From contig CAISTO010000366.1 of assembly GCA_903888395.1 (NCBI GenBank), positions 1 through 9,400 on the forward strand: a stretch of DNA of 9,400 nt, written 5' to 3'. Shown here piece after piece: positions 1 through 6,458 of this stretch; the stretch's first letter is position 1; every line of letters begins with the position of its first letter. Under the pieces are notes generated by a model. The model worked only from the letters and a program-made list of their open reading frames with translations. It was not told the origin of the DNA and ran no database searches. Source of the stretch: an uncultured Bacteroidota bacterium (lineage in GTDB: Bacteria; Bacteroidota; Bacteroidia; UKL13-3). The position numbers were made by a program, and so were the translations under genes.

Positions 1-300
1 GTTTATAATTCGTTGCCATTTACTACCATCATAATAATAAATTCCAGGAGTTACATTACTAGGCGATGTACCAGCAGTAGCAGTATTATAAACCATAAGA
101 CCTGTAGCTGGACTTGCAATGGTAGCAACATCAGCAGTACCCGTAAGGGTAACTCTAGGAGGCAAAAAACCTTTATTAGTTGATGTAATATCTAACTTTG
201 CTGAAGCATTTGGAGAGGAAGTTCCTATTCCTACTTGAGCTTTGCCCTTTACGCTAATTAATATTATTGTAAGGATTAAAATTTGTTTTAAGTTTTTCAT
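1..300 (-). CDS. Exported surface-type protein, N-terminal 100 codons only (runs off left edge)
   Basis: The frame is open from an ATG at 298-300 to the window edge, so the 3' end is missing. Residues 1-22 form a signal peptide: Lys at 2 and 5, a hydrophobic run at about 7-16, and cleavage expected after K-A at 20-21 before Gln22. The mature start has the VGIGTSSPNASAKLDI and GFLPPRV motifs (about 23-50), then a Thr/Ala/Ser-rich stretch and an IYYYDGSKW motif at 88-95. This N-terminal pattern is common in Bacteroidota secreted or tail-fibre-like proteins that often end in a coiled coil, chaperone or T9SS domain, none of which can be seen here. The start follows an A-rich leader with no Shine-Dalgarno. 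It lies 26 nt after the stop of the truncated gene at 327 on the same strand, so co-transcription is plausible. The export call is firm; the function is unknown. Confidence 0.8.
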   Translation of the reverse strand, partial: MKNLKQILILTIILISVKGKAQVGIGTSSPNASAKLDITSTNKGFLPPRVTLTGTADVATIASPATGLMVYNTATAGTSPSNVTPGIYYYDGSKWQRIIN

Positions 301-326
301 TTGTGTGTTATTTATTATTTTATTTT

Positions 327-476
327 TTAAATTAAAGGTTTCAATTGTTTAGCACTAAAATGGTTGGTTTTTATATTTTCTTTATATTTATAAACCACAC
401 CAGCAGCAGCTAATATTGTAATTCCACCATCTACCGGCACATCTTGTGGTTCATCATCAAATCCCACAGTTCTATT
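327..476 (-). pseudogene. 5'-truncated copy of the PVDGG-tail small secreted protein
   Basis: This minus-strand frame is open from just after a TGA at 477-479 to a TAA at 327-329. It encodes GFDDEPQDVPVDGGI followed by TILAAAGVVYKYKENIK and a tail ending KQLKPLI. The first part matches residues 28-42 of the intact 65-residue protein at 775-972 exactly, and the two are identical at the DNA level over 46 bp. The tail shares only the pattern (small hydrophobic stretch, Tyr, basic end). No ATG and no signal peptide lie upstream. The only possible start is a GTG at 465-467, which would make an unexported peptide of 46 residues. I read it as a gene that lost its 5' end, or a silent C-terminal cassette, rather than an active gene. 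It sits 22 nt past the stop of the zinc-ribbon gene. Confidence 0.65.
419..464. repeat. 46-bp perfect direct repeat, copy A
   Basis: Positions 419-464 are identical to 846-891 (offset 427 bp); the match stops at g418/c845 and c465/t892. The repeat encodes the GFDDEPQDVPVDGGI segment in the same frame in both copies. Sequence on either side is strongly diverged, so the identity boundary is sharp. Confidence 0.9.
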
Positions 477-498
477 TCAAGGTTAAAACATTTTTTTT

Positions 499-765
499 CT
501 AAACATTTTTAATGCCCTTCTTTGAAGCCAATTGGTAATGAGTTTTATTACATTTATAACATTTAATGTTCTTTAAATACATAAATGGTAAATAATTAAG
601 TATTTTCAACTTTTTTATTCTTTCTAAATCATCGTTATTTTTGCAATACGGACAACTTTCATTTACAGTAAATTTTTTAAAAAAAAGGTATGCAAAAACC
701 AATAATGTTAAAATACTAACAATAGTTATTACTACTTGTAATTCTTGTATTTCAAAAATATTCAT
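499..765 (-). CDS. Small membrane-anchored zinc-ribbon protein (88 aa)
   Basis: I do not recognise a named gene. Residues about 9-29 form one strongly hydrophobic transmembrane segment, followed by FKK, which suggests an N-out/C-in orientation by the positive-inside rule. The soluble part has two CxxC pairs, Cys38/Cys41 (CPYC) and Cys69/Cys72 (CYKC), spaced as in a zinc ribbon. Between them is a Lys/Arg-rich stretch (ERIKKLKILNYLP) reminiscent of Bacteroidota zinc-ribbon proteins with a 'CPxC...R..R...LP...Y.C..C' layout. The ATG at 763-765 lies 9 nt after the stop of the upstream 65-residue gene, so the two are probably co-transcribed and perhaps translationally coupled. It is bracketed by the two copies of the 46-bp repeat. 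Zinc binding is inferred from the four cysteines; the cellular role is unknown. Confidence 0.7.
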   Translation of the reverse strand: MNIFEIQELQVVITIVSILTLLVFAYLFFKKFTVNESCPYCKNNDDLERIKKLKILNYLPFMYLKNIKCYKCNKTHYQLASKKGIKNV

Positions 766-774
766 AATAAGTTA

Positions 775-972
775 TTATTTTTTGTTATGATAACTATTCT
801 TCAATTTATTGTAGCCATAAGCAGCGCCTGCTATTGCCAATAAACTAATTCCACCATCTACCGGCACATCTTGTGGTTCATCATCAAATCCTCCACCAGT
901 GCTTCCCGGTTGAGCATTTGCTGCAAAATTTATGCTTACCAATATTGTTGCGATTGCTATTATTTTTTTCAT
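775..972 (-). CDS. Small secreted protein with PVDGG C-terminal sorting tail (PID-CTERM-like, 65 aa)
   Basis: Residues 1-20 are a clear signal peptide (MKKIIAIATI..., cleavage expected after ANA at 18-20 before Gln21). The 45-residue mature part starts Gly-rich (21-28), has an acidic patch (FDDEPQD, 29-35), then the motif PVDGG at 37-41, a short hydrophobic segment rich in small residues (about 42-51), Tyr/Gly, and a basic tail (54-65). That motif-hydrophobic-basic layout is a tripartite C-terminal sorting signal. From memory it corresponds to the family NCBI calls PID-CTERM in Bacteroidota, which I could not verify here. Nothing but the sorting signal and a linker is present, so the mature protein may be a tiny cell-surface or membrane peptide. 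It lies downstream of the T9SS cargo gene and 9 nt upstream of the zinc-ribbon gene, on the same strand. Function unknown. Confidence 0.8.
   Translation of the reverse strand: MKKIIAIATILVSINFAANAQPGSTGGGFDDEPQDVPVDGGISLLAIAGAAYGYNKLKNSYHNKK
846..891. repeat. 46-bp perfect direct repeat, copy B
   Basis: Identical to 419-464. This copy lies inside the intact 65-residue gene and encodes its acidic patch and PVDGG motif. Together the two copies bracket the C-terminal third of this gene, the whole zinc-ribbon gene and the 5' edge of the truncated copy. Confidence 0.9.
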
Positions 973-983
973 ATTTTAATTAG

Positions 984-1055
984 TTGATGGTTGATGGACC
1001 ATAGACCATAGTTTATTTGTTTACTATGGTCTATCGTCTATTTACTATGGTCTAT
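984..1055. repeat. Heptamer-rich inverted repeat between T9SS gene and small secreted-protein gene
   Basis: Two tandem TTGATGG units (984-997) run into two tandem GACCATA units (997-1010). The arm 997-1012 is complementary to 1023-1038 at 15 of 16 positions, with a 10-nt loop. A 15-nt direct copy, TTTACTATGGTCTAT, occurs at 1020-1034 and 1041-1055; the second copy overlaps the stop codon of the T9SS gene at 1052-1054. There is no T-tract after the stem on either strand, so it is not a canonical intrinsic terminator. It could act as an RNA-stabilising or processing hairpin between the two genes, or be an intergenic repeat element. Confidence 0.7.
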
Positions 1056-3031
1056 TTCACAAATTTTACTGTTTTTGAAAATCCATTTTCGTTAGCTACG
1101 GTTACAAAGTATACGCCATTGCTTAAGCCTTCAATATTTACTTGGGCATTAGCACCATTCATAGTTGAATTCATAATTTGTTGGCCAGAAACAGAAAAAA
1201 TAGATATGCTTGAGTTTTTAAAACTGACATTGCTAATATTAACATTCAATAAATTAGTAGCAGGGTTTGGATATACTTTTAAGAGAGTATTTGCGATGTT
1301 ATTGGCATGGTTAATACTTGTATTTGTATTGTCATTTAGTATCAATTCAAAACGGTTTTTACCCCATTGATTCAACCCAGCACCCATTTCAAAAGTATAT
1401 TTGGTATTGGCTTTTACATTGGTAGTTTTATTGGTGTATTTATCTAATAAACTAACCGAAACATTGGCATCAAAATTATCCATATTGGTAAATTCAAATT
1501 GGTAAGTTCCAACTGCATTTGCTTCTACATTTAACTTAATATGTGTTTCTTCAGCTACAAATGGAATGCAACTTCCTGCCAAATCTATGGTATCTTCCCC
1601 ATAAGCAGCTAAGTTTAAATTATCGTTTCTATATTTTAAAATGTCATATATTTCACTTTTTAACGTAGCACCTTCAAACATTTTTACCACTAAATAATCA
1701 CTTTCAGTAGAATCTTTAAAATATTTTATTCCAAACTCATCGGTTTTTATTTCAGTTTTATGAACAGCAATGGCAGTAGCAGTAGATTTAAAAGCTTCTT
1801 GAAATTTAAAAACAGGACTAGCCGCGTTGGCCTGAATAAAAAATCCTGCACCCGATGGTATAATACCATTTGAAAGTCCACTATTAGTATTGCTAAGGGC
1901 ATTATAACTTATATATCCACCAGTTAATGCACTATAAACATATACCGAAGGATTAATATTGGCAAAATTTGCTGAAGGACTTAAATCGTATTGTGCATTA
2001 AAGTCGTAAGCACTTGGGTAAGGATTGCCTAATAAATTCCACCCATCGTCATAAATTGCGCTTGTGGATGTAAATGTAGCACCTGAATTTACTTCACCTT
2101 GGTTAACAGTTCCTGTCAATGAAAGTGTAACTTCGGTTTGTCCTATAACAGTTCCATCTAACTGACCAGTGTTTCCGATTGCTCCTCTAATAAAAGCTTT
2201 AAAACCTTTACCCGCTGTTAAAGTCGTACTTGTAGAAACATCGGCAAATCCATTATTTAAACTTCCAGCTACAGATTCGTTGTATGTTCTGATAGAAGTA
2301 TATTTTACACCAAAAGGGTTAGTAGAAGCATTGTAAGCACCTGGGGCTGTAATATTAGCCCAGGTACTATGCCAACCTTGGTCGTTAATAGCACCTAAAA
2401 CTGTAGGCGCTGTGGTACAAGGCCCAGTTACATAAAACTGAGTCATCCAATTAGCAATAGTTTGCGATTGAACAGGCGATGATAAAAAACGATAACGCCT
2501 AGCCGAACTTATTACATATCTTTCAGCGGTTACATTTCCAGAAATTGTTCCGTTAGAAGTTCCAATGCTAGCAGTTCCATTGATGTCGGACTTTAATGTT
2601 AAAAATCCACCAGTGTTTAACGTAGCACCTGAGCCTACTATCACATTTCCTGATGCTGCACCAGCAATAATATTAATTGCGTTTCCAAAAGTAGCGGTAG
2701 TAGTTCCAGAAAGAGTTAAGTTTTTTAATATATTGGTAGTACCAGCGGTAGTTTGATCAAAATAATAAGTGCCACTGGTACTGGTTCCACCAATTAATAA
2801 ATTAGAAGTACTTGAACCTTTAATAGTTCCAGTTCCTGAAGTTGATCCACCATTTAATGTAGCTGTTCCTCCCGCTGCTATGCTTAGTTTACCAGCATTT
2901 GAAAAACTTTCAGTGGTGTATAAGTTTTCAGTTCCCGATACGAAAATTTCTTCTCCAGACGAAATGTGTAATTGTGCTTTTGTTGCCAATTGCAGGCAAA
3001 GGGTAAGGATAATTATAAAGTTTATTTTCAT
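1052..3031 (-). CDS. Secreted T9SS cargo protein with type A C-terminal sorting domain (659 aa)
   Basis: I chose the ATG at 3029-3031. The open frame extends 5 codons upstream to a TTG, but only the ATG puts a clean signal peptide at the N-terminus (MKINFIIILTLCLQLATKA, cleavage before Gln20). Residues about 20-165 are Gly/Ser/Thr-rich and look like a repetitive beta-structured stalk. About 169-400 holds motifs frequent in Bacteroidota surface proteins: AERYVISSARRYRFLSSPV (169-187), WNLLGNPYPS (331-340) and IPSGAGFFIQA (391-401). The last ~80 residues are a T9SS type A sorting domain: VYPNP at 586-590, the ISIFSVSGQQI strand, IEGLSNGVYFV, and the terminal TVKFVK. In known systems this domain drives passage through the outer-membrane translocon and is then cleaved, usually with anchoring to A-LPS. 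No catalytic domain is visible, so a structural or adhesive role is inferred. The stop (TAG) overlaps the repeat at 984-1055. Confidence 0.9.
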   Translation of the reverse strand: MKINFIIILTLCLQLATKAQLHISSGEEIFVSGTENLYTTESFSNAGKLSIAAGGTATLNGGSTSGTGTIKGSSTSNLLIGGTSTSGTYYFDQTTAGTTNILKNLTLSGTTTATFGNAINIIAGAASGNVIVGSGATLNTGGFLTLKSDINGTASIGTSNGTISGNVTAERYVISSARRYRFLSSPVQSQTIANWMTQFYVTGPCTTAPTVLGAINDQGWHSTWANITAPGAYNASTNPFGVKYTSIRTYNESVAGSLNNGFADVSTSTTLTAGKGFKAFIRGAIGNTGQLDGTVIGQTEVTLSLTGTVNQGEVNSGATFTSTSAIYDDGWNLLGNPYPSAYDFNAQYDLSPSANFANINPSVYVYSALTGGYISYNALSNTNSGLSNGIIPSGAGFFIQANAASPVFKFQEAFKSTATAIAVHKTEIKTDEFGIKYFKDSTESDYLVVKMFEGATLKSEIYDILKYRNDNLNLAAYGEDTIDLAGSCIPFVAEETHIKLNVEANAVGTYQFEFTNMDNFDANVSVSLLDKYTNKTTNVKANTKYTFEMGAGLNQWGKNRFELILNDNTNTSINHANNIANTLLKVYPNPATNLLNVNISNVSFKNSSISIFSVSGQQIMNSTMNGANAQVNIEGLSNGVYFVTVANENGFSKTVKFVK

Positions 3032-3612
3032 ATTTTTTGTAAACAAGCTGTTTATTTTGATTAAAATTAAAAGATAATATTATTATTTATGAGTAATATG
3101 AATACTTTAAAATTTTTTTTTGTTGCATTGTATAAATATTCTGCCAATCACAAATCACTTCACAATTTTAAATGAAATATAGCTTTGTTACAGGTTATGT
3201 TATATAATGTTATATGCTAGTTATAATAAAAATGTTATTTAAAAATGAGTTTAAATAATGAGTGAAATTATGCAGAAAATTTATTTTTAAATTTTTAATA
3301 CAATAATAAACAGTAATTTAAAGTTTATATATAATGCAATAACTGTTTAAAATTGAAGAGTTTTTATCATAAAATAGTATCATAAAAAAGTATTAAATAG
3401 TATAACAAAGATTTTTTAAAAATTTAAAGTTCTTAGCCTATTAATACTTTTAAATTTTATGATTAGCTGAGTTATGATACTTAAAAAATATGCAATTTGT
3501 TTTTAAAAAATAAAATGAAATCTAATTTAAAACTGTTAATAAATTGTAGAATTTTTATTCAACCTAATATACAAGAATATTACCTTATATTGCATCAATA
3601 TAAAGAATATAA
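3032..3612. other. AT-rich divergent intergenic region, no gene
   Basis: This 581-bp stretch separates the minus-strand T9SS gene from plus-strand rnr, so promoters for both should lie here. No long frame, tRNA or strong promoter is visible on either strand. The best guesses are weak. TAAAATTG on the minus strand (3172-3165) differs from TAnnTTTG at one position but has no convincing -33 element. TTATATTG (3585-3592), 20 nt before rnr, has two mismatches. The rnr start follows an A-rich leader (TAAAGAATATAA) with no Shine-Dalgarno. A tandem 10-mer ATGTTATATA/ATGTTATATG occurs at 3197-3216, and nested inverted repeats lie at 3376-3481. Confidence 0.6.
3376..3481. repeat. Nested inverted repeats upstream of rnr
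   Basis: AAAGTATTAA at 3387-3396 is perfectly complementary to 3441-3450, extended by TAG/CTA (3398-3400 with 3438-3440) across a one-base bulge. Outside it, TCATAAA (3380-3386) can pair with 3456-3462, and AGTATCATAA (3376-3385) can alternatively pair with 3472-3481. Direct copies of TATCATAAAA lie at 3365-3374 and 3378-3387. The two outer pairings are mutually exclusive. The region is so AT-rich that chance is a real possibility. Confidence 0.35.
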
Positions 3613-5832
3613 ATGGCTCAAATAGATAAAATTAAAAGAATGGTTGAACAGGTTTTTGCCAAAAACCAACGCAAACTTTTAAATTATAAACAAATTGCTG
3701 CTAAGCTTGAATTATCAAGTTCAGAAGAAAAAAATTTAGTATTACTTGCCATCAAGCAATTAATTAAAACAGGTGCTTTAGAAGAAGTACAACCAGGAAA
3801 ATTTGCTGCTGTTTTTATTGCTACTTTTATTGAAGGATATGCCGATGTAACTCAACGTGGTGGTGCTTATGTAAAGCCAACCGACATGGAACGTGGTGAT
3901 GACAGCAAAGATATTTTTATTCAAAAAGATTATTTAAACACCGCCTTACATGGCGATTTAGTGAAAGTACAATTGCTTTCAGCAAAAAACAATGATAGAC
4001 CAACAGGTGAAGTGGTAGAAATTATTAAACGTGCTAAAACTAATTTTGTTGGAACTATTCAAGTGAGTAATACCTATGGTTTTTTGGTAGCTGACGATAA
4101 AAGAATGTATGCCGATATATTTATTCATAAGGCAGATTTAGGAAAAGCAAAAGATGGTGATAAAGTAATAGTAGCATTAACCCATTGGATGCCACACGAT
4201 GAAAGTCCTACTGGTAAAGTAATAGAAATATTAGGCCGTCCGGGTGAGCATAATACTGAAATGAACGCCATTGTTGCGGAGTTTGGTTTTTCAACTAAGT
4301 TTCCTGAAAATGTAGAAAACGAAGCCAAGCAATACAGCGATAAAATTAGTAGTGAAGAAATTAAGAAAAGAAGAGATTTTAGAAAAACGCCTACTTTTAC
4401 CATTGATCCAATAGATGCAAAAGATTTTGACGATGCCATTTCATTAAAAGATTTAGGAAATGGTAATTATGAAATAGGCGTTCACATTGCCGATGTATCG
4501 CATTATGTAACTCCAAAGTCGGCATTGGATAATGAAGCATATATTCGAGGAACTTCTGTTTATTTAGTTGATAGAACCATTCCAATGCTTCCTGAAAAGT
4601 TATCGAACGGTTTATGCTCATTGCGTCCGCATGAAGAAAAATTAACTTTTTCGGCTGTTTTTAAAATGAATAGCAATGCCGAAGTGTTAGAAGAATGGTT
4701 TGGTAAAACAGTCATTTATAGCGATAGAAGATTTACCTATGAAGAAGCACAGGAGCGCATAGAAACTGGCGAAGGCGATTATGCCAATGAAATTATTTTA
4801 TTGAATAATTTGGCAAAAAAAATGCGTGATGAACGTTTTAAAGATGGTGCCATTAGTTTTGAAACGGAAGAAGTAAAATTCAAATTAGACGAAAATTTTA
4901 AACCAATTGACATTTATATAAAAATAAGAAAAGAAGCCCATAAATTAGTAGAAGAGTTCATGCTTTTGGCCAATAAAAAAGTGGCAGAACATGTTTCTAA
5001 TATGGGAAAAGCCAATCATAAATATACTTATGTGTACAGGGTTCATGAAAGCCCGAACGAAGATAAATTAAAATTATTTAGCACTTTTGCTGCTCGATTT
5101 GGTTACCGAGTTCAGCTCGATAATGCCAATAAAGTTTCCAAATCATTGAATAATTTATTAGTAGAAGTAGAAGGAAAACCAGAGCAAAATTTAATTCAAA
5201 GTCAAGCCATCAGAACCATGAGTAAGGCGGTGTATAGCACTAAAAAATCGGGTCATTATGGATTAGCTTTTGAACATTACTCACACTTTACATCTCCCAT
5301 TCGCAGGTATCCCGATTTAATGGCACACCGACTTTTGTTCGATTATTTGAACGGTGGCAAAAGTGCCAACCAAGAGGAATATGAAGTCATGTGTAAGCAG
5401 TCGTCAAGCATGGAACAAAAGGCGGCAGATGCTGAACGCGCAAGTGTTAAATACAAACAAGTAGAATACATCAAAGATTTTGTTGGCCAATCGTTTGAAG
5501 GAATAATAAGCGGAGTTACTGATTGGGGAATGTACGTAGAAATTACCAAATACAAATGTGAAGGTTTGATAAAATTAGCCAATATTCACGATGATTATTA
5601 CGAATTTGATGACAAAAACTTGTGGATTATTGGTCGTGCTACCCGCAAAAAATATCAGTTAGGCGACAAAGTAAATGTAACCGTTGCGGGTGCTGATATT
5701 ATTAAACGTCAGATAGATTTGGAAATGGAAGGAACGGAAGTTTTAAAAGCTACTAGAAGGAATCAGGAGCGATTTACCAGAGAAAAGGAAAGGAATAGGG
5801 GAGGTAAAGGTGCTAAAAAAAGAAGACGTTAA
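3613..5832 (+). CDS. rnr: Ribonuclease R (3'-5' exoribonuclease, RNB family)
   Basis: Processive hydrolytic 3'-5' exoribonuclease that degrades structured RNA, including rRNA, tRNA and mRNA fragments, in the cytoplasm. Domains in order: an N-terminal winged-helix-like region (about 1-62), two cold-shock/OB domains (about 65-210), the RNB catalytic domain (about 255-580), an S1 domain (about 624-705), and a Lys/Arg-rich tail (713-739). The catalytic motif TIDPIDAKDFDD supplies the metal ligands Asp265, Asp271, Asp273 and Asp274; Asp273 corresponds to the catalytic Asp209 of E. coli RNase II. The PEKLSNGLCSLRP (327-339) and HYSHFTSPIRRYPDL (555-569) signatures are intact. The length of 739 is slightly shorter than the E. 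coli enzyme, as is usual for Bacteroidota. The presence of both CSD and S1 domains plus the basic tail favours RNase R over RNase II. The start is the ATG at 3613 after an A-rich leader. Two small lipoprotein genes follow 74 nt downstream and may be read through from it. Confidence 0.97.
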   Translation: MAQIDKIKRMVEQVFAKNQRKLLNYKQIAAKLELSSSEEKNLVLLAIKQLIKTGALEEVQPGKFAAVFIATFIEGYADVTQRGGAYVKPTDMERGDDSKDIFIQKDYLNTALHGDLVKVQLLSAKNNDRPTGEVVEIIKRAKTNFVGTIQVSNTYGFLVADDKRMYADIFIHKADLGKAKDGDKVIVALTHWMPHDESPTGKVIEILGRPGEHNTEMNAIVAEFGFSTKFPENVENEAKQYSDKISSEEIKKRRDFRKTPTFTIDPIDAKDFDDAISLKDLGNGNYEIGVHIADVSHYVTPKSALDNEAYIRGTSVYLVDRTIPMLPEKLSNGLCSLRPHEEKLTFSAVFKMNSNAEVLEEWFGKTVIYSDRRFTYEEAQERIETGEGDYANEIILLNNLAKKMRDERFKDGAISFETEEVKFKLDENFKPIDIYIKIRKEAHKLVEEFMLLANKKVAEHVSNMGKANHKYTYVYRVHESPNEDKLKLFSTFAARFGYRVQLDNANKVSKSLNNLLVEVEGKPEQNLIQSQAIRTMSKAVYSTKKSGHYGLAFEHYSHFTSPIRRYPDLMAHRLLFDYLNGGKSANQEEYEVMCKQSSSMEQKAADAERASVKYKQVEYIKDFVGQSFEGIISGVTDWGMYVEITKYKCEGLIKLANIHDDYYEFDDKNLWIIGRATRKKYQLGDKVNVTVAGADIIKRQIDLEMEGTEVLKATRRNQERFTREKERNRGGKGAKKRRR

Positions 5833-5844
5833 TTAGTTGCTGCA

Positions 5845-5862
5845 AGAAAATTCGAATTTTTT
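5845..5862. terminator. Weak AT-rich palindrome after rnr (possible terminator)
   Basis: The palindrome AAAATTCGAATTTT (5847-5860, extendable to 5845-5862 with a G-U pair) begins 12 nt after the rnr stop and is followed by two more Ts. The stem is almost all A-T, so termination would be weak at best and read-through into the lipoprotein pair is plausible. It could equally be a binding site or chance. Confidence 0.25.
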
Positions 5863-5906
5863 GATCAGAAACTGTGTTTAATAAAACGAATAATTAATTA
5901 CATAAA

Positions 5907-6101
5907 ATGAAAAAAGTGATGGTTTTTAAATTCATATTTTGCATGTTGTTTTCATCAGTAATGGTGCTAACAATACCAAGTTGCAAAAGCAAAAAAAAAT
6001 GTCCAGATTTTACCCAAGTAGATGGCAAGGTAAAAGTTAATAGACATGGATTAGTGAAAAAAAAGAGATTTACTGCACCAAGATCTACCCCTAATTTTTA
6101 A
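5907..6101 (+). CDS. Small Lys-rich predicted lipoprotein (64 aa), first of a tandem pair
   Basis: Residues 1-25 are a type II signal peptide: Lys at 2-3, a hydrophobic core to about 23, and a lipobox-like LTIPSC ending at Cys26, the predicted lipidated residue. Pro at -2 is unusual, but Ser-Cys is common in Bacteroidota lipoproteins. The 39-residue mature part is strongly basic (about 12 Lys/Arg against 2 Asp), begins CKSKKKCPDF and ends TAPRSTPNF. It has no acidic run after the Cys like the surface-export signal described for Bacteroidota, so an inner-leaflet or periplasm-facing location is more likely than surface display. It lies 74 nt after rnr and 7 nt before its paralogue. The shared signal-peptide sequence shows they arose by duplication. 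The short length and lack of a recognised domain leave the function unknown. Confidence 0.65.
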   Translation: MKKVMVFKFIFCMLFSSVMVLTIPSCKSKKKCPDFTQVDGKVKVNRHGLVKKKRFTAPRSTPNF

Positions 6102-6108
6102 AAATGCC

Positions 6109-6309
6109 ATGAAAAATATAAATACTTTTAATTGGGTAATTTATTTGTTGATTTCAACAGTAATAATGTTTACAATATCAAGCTGCATAAGCGGAAATAG
6201 GCCAAGAAATAATAGAACAGTAATAGTTAAAAATAGAGGAGTTTATGTTCCAAGAGCTAACAGAAATTCTTTAAAATTAAGAGTGCTTAGAAGGCATCGT
6301 TACAGATAA
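6109..6309 (+). CDS. Small Arg-rich predicted lipoprotein (66 aa), second of a tandem pair
   Basis: This is a paralogue of the gene at 5907-6101. The signal peptide has the same length, with the lipobox FTISSC ending at Cys26, exactly the same residue number. DNA encoding residues 14-28 (6148-6192) matches the first gene (5946-5990) at about 36 of 45 bases, while the mature parts show no clear alignment. The mature part carries about 13 Arg/Lys and no Asp or Glu, ending RRHRYR, so it is extremely cationic; Arg dominates here, whereas Lys dominates in the first copy. A 7-nt gap from the first stop indicates co-transcription. A nucleic-acid, LPS or peptidoglycan contact is possible but purely inferential. 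It could also be a fast-evolving gene with little function. No homologue with a known role is recognised. Confidence 0.6.
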   Translation: MKNINTFNWVIYLLISTVIMFTISSCISGNRPRNNRTVIVKNRGVYVPRANRNSLKLRVLRRHRYR

Positions 6310-6458
6310 AAAAATGAAAGATAAAATGGATGTTTTCCTTTTATGATGATGAAAACAATTGTGAAGAGAATATAACTTAATATTCCAAGTTCAACTAACA
6401 TATAGGTAGTAAAAATTATAATTAAAATGTAAAATTTGCGATAGCTATTATTGAAATG

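Noticed and set aside
465..467. GTG as a start for the truncated small secreted-protein copy
   Set aside because: It would make a 46-residue peptide with no export signal although the rest is a surface sorting tail. Loss of the 5' end explains it better.
997..1038. Palindrome as an intrinsic terminator for the T9SS gene
   Set aside because: No run of T follows the stem on the minus strand, so it lacks the release tract.
1017..1370. 117-codon plus-strand frame
   Set aside because: It lies antisense to the end of the T9SS gene and to the palindrome, has no domain or leader, and looks like a shadow of the coding strand. The frames at 2565-2756 and 2769-3077 are similar shadows.
3032..3046. Five-codon N-terminal extension of the T9SS protein, beginning at a TTG
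   Set aside because: The upstream codon is TTG, not ATG, and the added residues MFTKN would precede an otherwise complete signal peptide. The ATG at 3031 is the better start.
4125..4439. Antisense frames within rnr (also 4397-4621 and 5343-5582)
   Set aside because: Each is the complement of strongly conserved RNase R coding sequence and shows no independent coding signal.
6315..6375. Overlapping 10-codon frames starting at ATG 6315 and ATG 6342
   Set aside because: They are too short, lack a recognisable leader or lipobox, and cannot be told from random AT-rich sequence.
6435..6446. 12-mer TTTGCGATAGCT, repeated at 9361-9372
   Set aside because: A match of this length is expected by chance in 9.4 kb, and the flanks do not extend it.
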